Source: Kryptolebias marmoratus
Lineage: Eukaryota; Chordata; Actinopteri; Cyprinodontiformes; Rivulidae
Direction: 5' to 3'
DNA: 64,000 nt
Assembly: GCF_001649575.2 (NCBI RefSeq)
Contig: NC_051446.1
Coordinates: forward strand, 20,066,818-20,130,817
Made by a program: the position numbers and the translations under genes
Shown here: positions 1-10,815 of the stretch, one piece after another
How the letters are laid out: the number at the start of each line of letters is the position of its first letter
How positions within the stretch are numbered: the stretch's first letter is position 1
Notes under the pieces: generated by a model
Told to the model about the DNA's origin: nothing
What the model saw: the letters and a program-made list of their open reading frames with translations, nothing else
Databases searched by the model: none

Positions 1-154
1 TGTTGGGCAAAAGAGCCGGAACGCCTGCCGGGACGTGCAGATTAAACCTGGTAAACTTGGTCAACTGTAGAAGTGAGGCTAAGCTGAGAGTTTCAAAAAG
101 AGACTCTCGTCCCCCACAAGACGAAAGCCGACAATAATTGTTTTTCACTTGTCT

Positions 155-345
155 GTTAGGAAAATATCTCATGAACCAGTGGATGAATTTTAATGAAACT
201 TTTGAAGCTAACCCAATTCAGGATGGTCACCACAGCTAACTAACTTTCGAAACCACAAAAACAGCTATAATTCAGTCTATTTTATAGATATTCTTTGTAT
301 GATTGTGGCTGATAGTCATTCTAAACACATTCTCCAAATGCTACT
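155..345 (-). repeat. interspersed repeat family A, partial, reverse copy
   Basis: Contains the family hallmarks in reverse order: the 'aaaatatctcatgaaccagtgg' type block near 170, the 'caattcaggatgg' block near 212, and the 'gctataattcagtc' block near 265. It is a diverged partial copy within the fam53b intron left of exon 3. Nothing else was recognised in 1-1559 apart from this and the copy at 910-1535. Confidence 0.6.
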
Positions 346-909
346 CATTGCACAAGACTTTTGCTCAAAACTTTAGCACCAACTATCAGAGTCAACCCTG
401 TTTATCTGTTAGCAAAACAGCTAAATACCGCCTTCTAAACTTCTGCTTTGATCAAACTGTCTTTCCCCAATAACAAATTTAACACAACATACTTCTCCTC
501 AGACGAAAGCGTGAACACACACCCTCATAAAGGAATGTAACCCTGAACAGGCCTGCATGAACCAATCAATGCCGACAGAAACTTTCTGAGGTGTGTTGAA
601 GGAGACTGGTGCACGACCTTTGCTGCGAAGGGTTTGTTTTCCCATCACGAACGGTGAAAATTACCCCAAACAGCAGTGTGTAACAAGTAACAAGTAAATG
701 TTACAGAGACCGACGGTCCAGAGGCTCCAGCTGTAAAAGTCATTTCCTGGACAGTGATTATTTGGAGCACAAAGGGTTGTGGAGTTCAACCAATAAATTC
801 CCCCACATGTTGTCTCTGGAGTTATCGTCTAACAAAGAGAAGGTGCAAAATTATGGTTTTAACGGGCTGTGTTTTTCAAAGTCAAATAAAGTAGTTCTGT
901 ATTTTATTA

Positions 910-1535
910 AAAGGCCAAGCGTTAACTTGAAGGAATGCATATCACCGACTGCCTTTCGTGCCAAAGTTTTAGATTAAGATCATCTTATGTTGACAAATGA
1001 TGAAGTTTTGGTCAAAATTTGAAAAAAGGTGTAATGTCATGAACTATTGTGATATCTAGCGATCCGTTAGAACTAGGAATATGTGTTGTTAATGCCAAAA
1101 TTTAGCTCAATATCTGTAATTTTTCTATCGGCTAAGGCTGATTAGCTGTGGTGGCCATTTTGTATTGGGTTGAATCCAAACATTAATTGGTTGTAGATGT
1201 CAACCCAATGACTACTTTGTAAAAGTTTCAATAAAATCTGCTCAGTACTACATGAGATATTTTACTTGTGTAATCTGTTAGCACTCAGAGTACAGGTTAT
1301 GGATCAATCTCAGCTACTACCACACCAAATTTTAACTCAAAATCTGTAACACTGACCTAGTTAAAGCCATTTTTGCATTTGTTAATTTTGCTTTGTTGTG
1401 GCAGCCATCCTGAATCAGGTTGACTCCAAAAGGCAATCAGTTGTAGTTTGTAAATTGATTACTTCCTGAAAGTTTTATTAAAATCTGTTCAGTGGTTCAG
1501 ACAAACAAACACACAGACACGAGATAAAACAACAT
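910..1535 (+). repeat. interspersed repeat family A, forward copy
   Basis: Nearly full-length copy. It starts with the aaggaatgcatatcacc block, runs through the 'aagatcatcttatgttga', 'gctactaccacacc' and 'attaaaatctgttcagtgg' blocks and ends near 'cacagacacgagataaaac'. No coding capacity. It lies in the fam53b intron downstream of exon 3. Confidence 0.7.
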
Positions 1536-1559
1536 GTTTTGCAAATATCAGAAACCAAC

Positions 1560-2323
1560 CTGGGTCATCTTTGCCAGATCCAGCGAAGGCCTCTGTTTGT
1601 GTGTGTCGGCTGGTCTTCTGCGCTTCACACCAATCTTCTTGTCGTTGAGGACACATGGCTGTGAGCGACTGCGGGCCAGGCCGCCCTGACCGCCACGACG
1701 CTCCAGCTCTGGAGTGGAGTCAGGGGAGCTGGGTGGTGAAGGTCCTCGAGCCTCGGGGAGGCAGATTTGTTCATGAGAGAGGTAGAGGGGCTGGGCTGAG
1801 GGCTCGGACGAGAGGCGCATCGGGGATAAGGGGGTGACGCCGGTGAAGGCAGACGGTGTTGGTAAGTGCTGGGTGAAGCACAGCGGCTCCACGGGGTTCG
1901 AGCAGGCGGGCAGGCTGAAGCTGGAACTGCGCTGCATGGCCGGGAAGCCCAGCTGCGTGCTTCCGACGCCGCTGCGCTGGACGCTGCCTCCACTGTGGCA
2001 CCGCCTCTTCTCCACGGCCATCCACACGCGGGAGCCCTGGGGCCGCCAGGTGGAGCGGCAGCCGCCGAGCTCGCCTGAGCACGACAGGGACCGGCACTGA
2101 CGTTTGCTGGGGGGCGCGGTCGAGTGGGAGGAGGCAGCCTCGGTCAGGCTCAGGTCCTGCAACAAGCTGGTGATTGTGCTTGACGTGGAGCCAACATCCC
2201 AGTCCCAGTGAACAGAAGTTCTGTGCACCTCGGGCAGGACGTCCCACAGGCTCTCCAGACTGGTTCTGACGGGCCGCTGCTGCAACGCACAGCTGTGACC
2301 CACCTCACGCCACTGGCTGGTCC
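1560..2323 (-). CDS. fam53b: fam53b coding exon 3 (large exon)
   Basis: Acceptor is ttgttccag before 2323; donor is CAG|GTTGGT at 1560/1559. The 764 nt begin with two bases completing a Gly codon and end in phase 0 after the KMTQ codons. It encodes residues 46-299 with most family signatures. The next exon must lie left of position 1. Confidence 0.92.
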
Positions 2324-4868
2324 CTGGAACAAAACGGACCAGAGTCAGGTCATTAAAACCTTTTGAAAAATTAGATGCATACTAATAAGATACTTTATTA
2401 AAAGTATTTACTATTTATTCACAACTACAGATTTCTTGCTCAAAACTTTGGTCACGTGAGGAATTTTATTGTGTATCCTCTGTGCTTCCATTAGTCTGTT
2501 TGTTCACTTTACTGCTGATAGACTTAAATTTCCCCACTGAGGGGCAAAAAAAGGATTATTCTATTCCAAATATAGATATGAGTAATGGGACATTCTAAAT
2601 GGACATAATTCAAATGTCAACATTTGATTTTGTTTAAGTTAATCTGTTCTGCAACTTCAAGAGAGTCACCATAGCTGCTGCGTGATGCCGTTTGTCCTAT
2701 TAGAGCTACCGTAGATTTCTGTAATAGGGGTTATTTTTTTAGTCTTTTTCATTTTTTTCTTCACTGAACCCTGAAGAATATGTCTGAACTTATCATAACA
2801 AGACTGGTTTTAGTAATGGCTTTGAAACTTTTGATTTGCATATAAATATTCTGGGATAAACACAATGCTAACCGCATTAGCTTTTCTATTGCATTTTTAA
2901 CGTTATGATAGCATTTACGCTAATTGTTGCCCTGTGATTAATAGGGTTTTTGTTGATATGATGTTGGGTGCTTTTTAATAGGCATAAAAATATATAATCA
3001 GTATTTGCTTATGTAAAATAAGCCATCATTTTTTATATTTTAGAACAACTGATATGCATCAATAATTGTTTTATGATCGCAGTCCTCTGGATTTTAAACA
3101 CTTTAAATCACGAGGTGCCTACAGATTCCCCAACCCTACCCAGCATCCATACTCTATTGACACTACTCACTGCTTTGTGTTAAAAATAAACTCTGTCCCT
3201 CAGGCAGTGCTTCGGTGTCACCGTCTGCATGCACAGCTGACTGGAAAAGGAAAAACGCTCGATCTCCAGCTGACTCACTATGGATTCTGATTAAAGCTGA
3301 TTGTATTTTCTTGTTGCCGTCTGCCGCACCATTGCCAGTGCCTTGTCTGGAAAGTACCTGGAACTATCGTCACAGATATAGCTCTGATTCTGAATAGGGG
3401 TTAGCCGACTGAACTAGCTAGTCAACTCTGAGTCAGTAGCTGAACGTCAAAGCAACTGTCCATGTCTATTCTTCCCTTGACAATAAAATCCACCGAATAC
3501 CATCAACAATACGTAAGCAAAACAAAGAACAAAAGGCCTGCTGGTGAGGTTTTCTTTTTTTGCCAGGGCTGTTAATAGACACTGAGTGCCAAGTTACAAG
3601 AGAACATGTTTATTTTTTTTAATAGAAAAGTTTATTGCAAATAATGAACCTCGGTAATTATAACCTCATAGAGAGAGCACACTCCTTCAGGTGTGCAGGA
3701 GCGTCATGAGATTCCTGCAAACAATAAACTGCTAACATGTAGTCACTTGAACCCATTAATGTAGGTGAAACCACCTGCCAGACATGTTACACATGACTTC
3801 GTGTTTTCAACTAACTGCGGAGGCGACTGCTTAGAGCTATTCTCCCAACAATTCCTTTGATATTACATTAACACAAGCACCTCTTAACCAGAAACAAGAC
3901 CGAACACTTTCAGGCCTCGACAAGCGACAGAAAATCATTCTGAGTGTAAATCATACAGGTTGTGTCCAGTTTGTGATAAGAAATACACATATTAATTGAA
4001 ACAGAGGATTTTATCCAGAAGATTACTGGAATAAAAGTGAGCACACTGATCGAATCTTACCCATGAGTCCACAAGAGAAAAGTGCTGCACCCTGGCTCAT
4101 GGTGTGTGCCTGGATCTGTTGTAGTATGNNNNNNNNNNNNNNNNNNNNNNNNNNNNNNNNGGTGGGGGGTGGGGGTGGGGGCATAAACACAAAAAATTCA
4201 GCGTTAGCTCTTCAAAACACCACAGAAACAATTAATAAATGAACTAAAAGGGAAGGTTTAGCGTATGTGTAACTGCTCCCAAGTGCGGCTCATCAGTGGA
4301 GAGCCTCTGACTAACTAAGTATGATAATTTCATTTCCAGAGACCGAAAGGTCAAACTCAGTCCACATTAGTGCTTAATTACTACCGCAAAGATGCAGATT
4401 GGAGAATAAACCAGCTCACAGAACAATAATGCTTTATGTGAGTTAAAGAAAATAATTATGGAGGATTGAAATGCTGGTAACTGACAATTATCTGTAGTAG
4501 TAACCTAAATATCCACAGCAGCCCTCTGACATCATGTCCTGTGAGTCACCACCTTTTGAATTTTGGCTGCGATTCATTTTCATCTTTAATTTAACCTGAC
4601 AGGACAGGAAAAGTAATATACAAAGGCAGAACTGATGTGGACTCTTGTTTCCAAATTAAGAGCAGCAACTTGTCCTCTCGTGGACAGGCACAGCTGAAGT
4701 CTCCTGGCACAGCCAGCTGCATAAACATAAAAATGACACATTTCACACACAAAGGAAAACTGCTTCTGCAGTCAGAAAACAACCTCTCACCGTGCCCAAG
4801 TTCGTACGTGTGGAGGTTACATCGCCGCCGCCCTTTTTTTCCAGTGTTTTCTTGTAGATGATCACCAT
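1560..4868 (-). CDS. fam53b: fam53b (simplet), 5' three coding exons, partial gene
   Basis: Coding exons in transcript order are 4868-4791, 4115-4061 and 2323-1560 (complement), phases 0, 1 and 0, giving residues 1-299. Human FAM53B is about 422 aa, so roughly the last 120 residues lie off the left edge. The product is a small, probably disordered nuclear protein. In zebrafish and medaka it is called Simplet and is reported to promote nuclear beta-catenin and Wnt output. Family signatures seen: MSQG..LFSCG (32-42), PPSKRQCRSLS (115-125), WRPQGS.VW...EKRRC (137-153), MQRSSSFSLP (174-183), RSRSQPCVLNDKK (262-274), a basic KRRRP probably acting as nuclear localisation signal (278-282) and RPSLDLAKM (289-297). 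The start ATG at 4868 has G at -3 and +4. The frame stays open upstream of it, but I chose this ATG because it gives the family-like MV..... TL opening. No frame breaks. Confidence 0.9.
2324..4060 (-). other. fam53b: fam53b intron 2
   Basis: A 1.7 kb AT-rich intron between the mini exon and the large exon. I saw no other exon, no clear transposon and no RNA gene in it. Confidence 0.75.
4061..4115 (-). CDS. fam53b: fam53b coding exon 2 (55-nt mini exon)
   Basis: The exon codes IQAHTMSQGAALFSCGLM plus one base. The donor ATGG|GTAAGA at 4061/4060 is near-perfect. The acceptor is the AG just before 4115, preceded by 13 visible bases and then the N gap 4129-4160. A C-rich tract follows on the far side of the gap. 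Phase 0 in and phase 1 out join cleanly to both neighbours, and MSQG....FSCG is a strong FAM53 match. Confidence 0.85.
4129..4160. other. assembly gap (32 N)
   Basis: A run of 32 N lies in the fam53b intron just 5' of mini exon 2 on the complement. The right flank is a G-rich run (4161-4181). The true length is unknown; the gap hides part of the branch-point and polypyrimidine region of the mini exon. Confidence 0.98.
4791..4868 (-). CDS. fam53b: fam53b coding exon 1 (start codon)
   Basis: Codes 26 residues beginning MVIIYKKTLEKK. The donor ACG|GTGAGA at 4791/4790 is in phase 0, matching exon 2. The ATG context is strong (G at -3, G at +4). Assignment rests on phase continuity and a loose resemblance to the MV...TL opening of FAM53 proteins, so it is less certain than the other two exons. 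Confidence 0.72.
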
Positions 4869-5001
4869 GGCAACACACATCCTTGTCCCAAGTCGTTCCA
4901 GTAACTTGAACTGGAGGTCATCGTGACGGGGATGGTGCGCGAGCGGGCAGGTTTTTCTCTCTTGGCTCCTCCAGGAATGTGCTTCACTCCTCGGCCCGAT
5001 C
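4869..5001 (-). other. fam53b: probable fam53b 5'UTR part of start-codon exon
   Basis: Upstream of the start codon a pyrimidine-rich tract ending in ccgctcag (5009-5002 on the complement) could be the 3' splice site of this exon, making 5001-4869 untranslated leader. This is inferred from splice-site appearance only; the promoter and earlier non-coding exon were not identified. Confidence 0.35.
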
Positions 5002-5954
5002 CTGAGCGGACGGACAAAGATGAGCGCAGGATTAGAACTCAGCACATTTCTTACATTCTGCCGACCATATAAGCAGATGACAGAGGAGGGGAGGAAAATC
5101 CCATGGGTGGAGGGTCGAAATGCATCAAAAAGGAAGCAAACTCAAGAGGTTCCCAAAAAGAAGTATCCTCTCAGAATCAAAGTATCTGATAGACAGAAAA
5201 CTATTCTGACAGGGTTTTACTTTGTTCCTTGTCTGTGAAAGGCAGATGAATTTACTGACACCATTAATGCTTTTGTCAGGAAGTAGAGACATAATAAAAC
5301 CTTAAGCTAAGTGCTAACATTAGCATGCTTTCATACAATAACAATGCTATCGTGCAGACATTTAGCCAGTAGATTATTCACCATGTTTACCATCTGGCTT
5401 TGGCAGATTTACAGCCAATTAGCAAATAAAACATGCTAGTGGGCTAATTCTATAAGTAAAAGCTGATGCCATTTCATAAAATCTCACAAAATCATTTAAC
5501 CTTTACTTTTTTGTGTGATGCTTTATTCTCAACAGTGTTGTATAATAATACAATCTCTTGGTTCTGCTCCACTTCCAAGCAAATGTGTTTAGAATATCCG
5601 ACAAAGAATACATTTTAAGCCAGACTGAATCAAATCGTAAATTAAACCATTGTTGGATCTTTGTAAGCAAGCACTGAATCAATTCAGAAAATCTAAGACT
5701 GTTATACTCTCTGATGTTAATGTCGATTTAATTACAAAGCACAATGAAAAGCATGAGAGTTGGACCAAAGTGCTGTACAATAAATTAAGCAACTCAAAAA
5801 ACAATGAGAGCATGTAATTTCAGTCAAACAAAAACAATACAGAGTGGATAAAGTTAATAAAAGTCAATGCTAAACCACAAAAGAAATGACATTTTATAGG
5901 TACAAACTAAACTTTGGGTTGTTGCGGGTGTCTTGTGTCCAGGAAACATAAAAT

Positions 5955-6335
5955 AAAAGCCATGTCCAGGTTTAAAAACCACACCGATGATAAAATAATA
6001 GCTATTGAAAAGCTGGTCCAAATCTGCTCATCTTCATTTCAGAAGTGTACTTCAATAGATTTACATCATAAACATGGGGGCGGCTGCCGAGGTGTGTATG
6101 ACGTGCATTGAGGTGCGAAACAGCAAGAATGCAGTTTTGCAATGATGTGCACAAAAAAAAAAGTTGTGATTTTATTATTTTTTTTTTTTTAACTGGTCAC
6201 ATGACTGGTCAATGGTCACTTGGTTGCAAAACACTTAGAATTCAACGAGGCTGCAACAGAGTTTCTCGCAATGTTGAGTCAATACTGAGTCACTATTTAG
6301 CCGTAGCCCAGCGAGATACTACCTTAAGTGTTTAT
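5955..6335 (+). repeat. dispersed repeat B (copy 1; second copy near 25155)
   Basis: Shares several blocks in the same order with 25155-25455: 'ttgaaaagctggtccaaatc', 'catcttcatttc', 'gaatgcagttttgcaa', 'ggtcacttggttg' and 'gaggctgcaacagagt'. No coding capacity; class unknown. Confidence 0.55.
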
Positions 6336-7236
6336 TTCTCAGAACTGAGCAGTTTTCCTTCACAAAGACACTTCTAACCTTTCAGATCTGCCTTTCATGC
6401 ACACAGATTAATATTTAATAGTGAAATACCTAAGCTCCATCTCAAACACATGGATTCGGTTTCTGTGGCTCCTACATGTGCATCCTGTTCGGCTCTACAC
6501 GTGAAAACTCATGGGAGCTAAATGCTTTCCTCTTTCTTTCATTTTAGATGGGGAAGGAAGCACTGCCAGCACTCACAATGATTGGCAACGTGTCACCTGT
6601 TCGGTCATATGTTGGTCTGTAAATTAAGGTGACACAGCGTTTTCACTTCCACATGGCCTCCCCTAAAAAGTGGAACTCTACACCTTGTTTTATTTTTGCC
6701 CGTACACACAAAAGACAGGGCGAGTTTCTCTAAAAAGTGTTCCTCTCTGGAGCACACAGAGGAGTGGAGCAAAGTCAAAGTTGTGTAATTGACTCCTCAG
6801 GGGCCGGCTGAGAATAGCTGACCTTGCGGTTATCAAAACAACCCCAGTCTTCACATTAATGCTGCACCATGATTACAGTAAAACTGCCCATCAGTCCCAG
6901 ATGTAAACCTATATAATCGTCACCGAGGATCTTACTATCACGGGATCGGTTACACACTCGAGGGCGCGTCAGGTAGAGGAACAGAACAAAGTGGATACAA
7001 GATGGTCGCATGACGCCCGCAAGGTCAGAGGGGTGTCTGTTTGAATGGCACAACTGCAGGACAGAGAAGAGACGAAACACAGAGAGAAGGTGTGCATGAA
7101 ACAAAAGAGGCAAGATCAGAGGTTGTGGGTGCTGTGGTGGAGTTGGCTGGATGGGACGTGGTAGTGGTGGTGTTAGAATTCAGCATATGATTTCCATTAC
7201 TAGCACTTATCACATCGAGTAAACAACTTGAGTATT

Positions 7237-7655
7237 AAAAGGCCCAGCATTCCTTCGAGAAATGCTTATCGCCGGCCGCCTTTCATGCCATAGTTTAAGA
7301 CTAAGATCATCTTATGTTGAGAAATGAAAGAGTTGTAATCATTTTGGTCCCACCTTGAAAAAAAATGCAATGTGCAATCTCATGCAAAATCACAAGTTGT
7401 CACGCTCCGAGTATGACGATTACCTTTCCAAATTTGAGCTCAACTTCTGTAAAACTGACTGAGTTATAGCCATTTTTGTGTTAGCAAATGTCAATTAGCT
7501 GTGGCAGCCATCTTGCTCCAAAAGTTGAACACTTCAAGATGTGCTTCCAAGGATTGCCTTCTGGGGGTTTCTTTCAAATTTGTCCAGCGGTTCAGGAGAT
7601 ATTTTGGTAACAAGACACGGGCAATCTTTTGGCGGCGGGCGATAATGAGGGTGTT
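7237..7655 (+). repeat. interspersed repeat family A, full-length forward copy with inverted ends
   Basis: Best preserved copy. Near the left end 7266-7280 reads ttatcgccggccgcc, and near the right end 7631-7645 reads ggcggcgggcgataa, its reverse complement with one mismatch. The usual internal blocks lie between them. A small palindromic 'cattcctt...' block lies just outside the left arm. Confidence 0.75.
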
Positions 7656-8379
7656 CTTCAAAAACAACACCCGTTCTTAGCTTTATCTTGAGCAGAAAGG
7701 AACAGAGCTTGAGGCAGGACTAAGGCAGTACAGATTAGAATGTGCGTGACCATCAACCACAAAGATCTGAGATAAGTCTGGATATGCTGCTAGAGGAAGG
7801 GGTTGTTTATTTATCACTCGTTTGGCCTATAGATAGACACAAATGACACAAAATGAGAAAGAAAACTCTTTGACCTGAAGTTTACACAAAGGGGACATTA
7901 AATTAAGCTTGCCTTCCCTGGAAAGACAGTAAAAATGTTTCTTGTCTCGATTCTCACTGTAAACATCCATTACATTCAGTTGCTGCAAACTGCAACAATT
8001 TGATCATCTTTCTCATGCTCTGGCTTTTTTATCCCATAAATCTAAACTGAGCGCTTTATATGGGTGAGGTTTATAACATAATTATAAACATTCCTGGGCC
8101 CCATGACACGAGCTGAACACAGACTTATAGAAGCTGAACCTAGCCCCGCAGCCTTGGAAAACCATTTGAAACTTGCGTCAGTTTTTTAAATTAAAATACA
8201 GAGTTCAAACTGCTGGGGGAAAAGAAGAAACAAATGGGAACCCAGCTTTTTCTTGGACAGAGGAACCTGGAAAGCAAAAGGCAGGAACCACACTGAGGCA
8301 GAACTGGCAGATTTTAAATGGATACACCCAACCCTCTCACCTCCTACTGAATGTGTTCAAGAACGTAATTAAATAAAAG

Positions 8380-8818
8380 ACTACCCTTCCTTGAAGGAAT
8401 GCATGTCGCCTGGCACCTTCCGTGCCAAAGTCTTAAACTAAGACCATGACAGAGTTGTAGCAACTTTAGTTAAACCGTGTAAATGACGTTATACACGATC
8501 TCATCCAATATTGTAAGATCCTGCAGGATCTGTTAGCACTGCAAGTATAAGTTGGGACTGAGGCTCAGCTACTAAGTTTTAGCTCAAAATCTGTAAAGTT
8601 GGCTGAGTTACACCCATTTTTGTGTTGGCTATAGTCAATTAGTTGCGGTGGTCATCTTGAATCGAGGTGATTTAAAAAGGTAATCAGCTGTAGTTGTATA
8701 TTCAGATATTACTTTCTGAGCGTTTCATTAAAATCCATTCAGTGGTTAATGAGATATTTTACTAACACTACAGACAGACATGGGCATAATCATTATCACT
8801 CCGCCGACGGGAGATAAA
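8380..8818 (+). repeat. interspersed repeat family A, forward copy
   Basis: Begins 'ccttgaaggaatgcatgtcg', contains the standard internal blocks and ends with 'attatcactccgccgacggg', a GC-rich hairpin-like end. It lies about 0.7 kb from the previous copy in the same orientation. Confidence 0.72.
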
Positions 8819-10029
8819 CGTGCCAAATTAGGCAACTAGATATGTACCACTTCTCTTCAGACCCAAATCCACTCCATCCCCACGCAGCCAATATCTAGAA
8901 TCAGTGGGAGTCTCTTTGCTTCTGGAGTCCGATAGGACGTTATCTGGGTCACGGCAGCAGCCACCATGACAACTGAGAACTCTAATCTTTGAGAAGAACG
9001 TTGCAGAACATTTCACTCAGACATGGCTTCTCATCACATGCAAACTGCACAGTCTGCACTGCTGGCAGCCCTCTCAGAAGACAGCATATATGCAACTTTT
9101 GGATGAGCTGATGAGCTTCCTTTGTGGTCACCTAAAGTTCACCCATCGCCAATTTGGCTCGTCAGAAACACTGAGCAATCGCACGGCATAAATGAGATAG
9201 GACGAGTGAGAAAAACACAAGGCCTACTGGGTCAAGCCAGAATGAGAGTGTACTTAAATGTCAACCCAGCTCTCAAAAACATTCTGCACAGCTGTGCCCT
9301 TTTCTGAGTCACACTTTAAGACTCATAAACTGCATTCAAGTCATGAAAGAACGGGCATCAAAACCACAGTCACTGCTCAAAGCGCCGCTTTCCCAATTTG
9401 AGCAGCTTTTCCATACATTGCTCAGACTGTAATTCTGTAGGTTAGGTCATCATTAAATAAGGATTTGGCAGCTTTGTGTCTGAATGACAATTAGAGTTAA
9501 TACTAATCCGTCTTATAGCACTTAGGACAGCTGGTGGAAACAATAGAGTTCGATATGACTGTTTTATGTCACACAAGCCACTGATTTATACATTAATTGC
9601 CAGTTTGGAAGCCTACTTTTAATGCTTTGTTTTTATACTATCAACTACCAAAACCAAGACAAAATTCCACATAAAATAGTTGAGATTTGAAGATGCATTT
9701 TCAAACATTTTCATTTGACATTCCTAAAAGAACAGCAGTATTGTCCCGGGATTATGGCCTTCTCCATAATAGGAGCATTATTTCATGTTGAGATGGACAG
9801 ACTTGGAAAACAAATGTGAGATTTGTGCAGCTTTCTTTTTTACTGCAACATTTATGAGAGGAACGTCAAGTAAAAACTTGGCTGCTCTCTTTTGCGGAAA
9901 GATTCCCAAAGAGAAAATATGCCTGTTCCTGAAAAGCCTAAATGCCTATCATATTAGTGCTGAATCGCATGCACGTTCCATACCATAATGTGTATTTGAG
10001 CAGTTTTTGTTTTTCATCCCGGAAGGTAG

Positions 10030-10815
10030 AACCGCAATTCTGAAAAAGTTAGGACCTTGCAAAAAATAAAACCTGAATGCAACAGTTTGCAAATCTCACA
10101 AACCCATATGTTATATACAATGGGACATAGTAAACACAGCAAATGTTTAAACTAAGAAATTGAAACACATTTGGGAAAAAATAAGACCAGTTTGAATCTC
10201 AAAGAAGTTGTAACAGAGGCAATAAAAGGTTGTAAAAGTAAGATGTATGAATAAGAAACAGCTGGAGGAGCATTTTGCAACTAGTTAGCTTGATAGGCAA
10301 CAGGTCAGCAAGAGGACTGAGAATAAAGAGACCGAATCTCTCAGAAGTAAACATGGGCAGAGGTTCATCAGTCTGGAAGAACTGTTTAAAATTAGTGGAA
10401 CAATTTCAAAAATGATGTTCCTCAACAAAAAACTGGGAAGACTGAATATCCTACAGTCTATAGTTCAAAATGTCATCAAAAGATCTTAAGAAATCCAGTA
10501 AAGACCCAACACTACTGAACAGCTAGTACATAATATAAGAATGGGACAGCATTCCCCTCCAAAACCACCAGCAGCTGCTCTCCCCACGTCCTAGATGTTT
10601 ACAGTCTGTTGTTAAAAGAAGAGGGGATGCTTCACAGTGGGAAACGCGTGCCTATACCCACTTTTTTTGGATGTTTTGCTGCCATCAAATTTAAAATGAC
10701 CTAATTCTTTTGCAGAAAATTGTACAATTACTTAATGTAAATGTGACACATTTACTATGTTCTATTGTGAATAAAGTATGAGTTTGTGAAATTTGCAAAT
10801 CATTGCATTAGAGTT
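10030..10815. mobile_element. non-autonomous DNA transposon remnant with ~60-bp terminal inverted repeats
   Basis: Positions 10074-10132 and 10750-10811 are inverted repeats of about 60 bp with roughly one mismatch in five. Both contain the 'tttgcaaat' core and the 'acatagtaaa' end. The ~600 bp interior has no intact frame. The ends resemble a DNA transposon that is very common in fish genomes, but I cannot name the superfamily with certainty. Confidence 0.65.

Noticed and set aside
1771..2247. Long open frames overlapping the fam53b large exon in other frames
   Set aside because: Shadows of a GC-rich coding exon; no conserved motifs.
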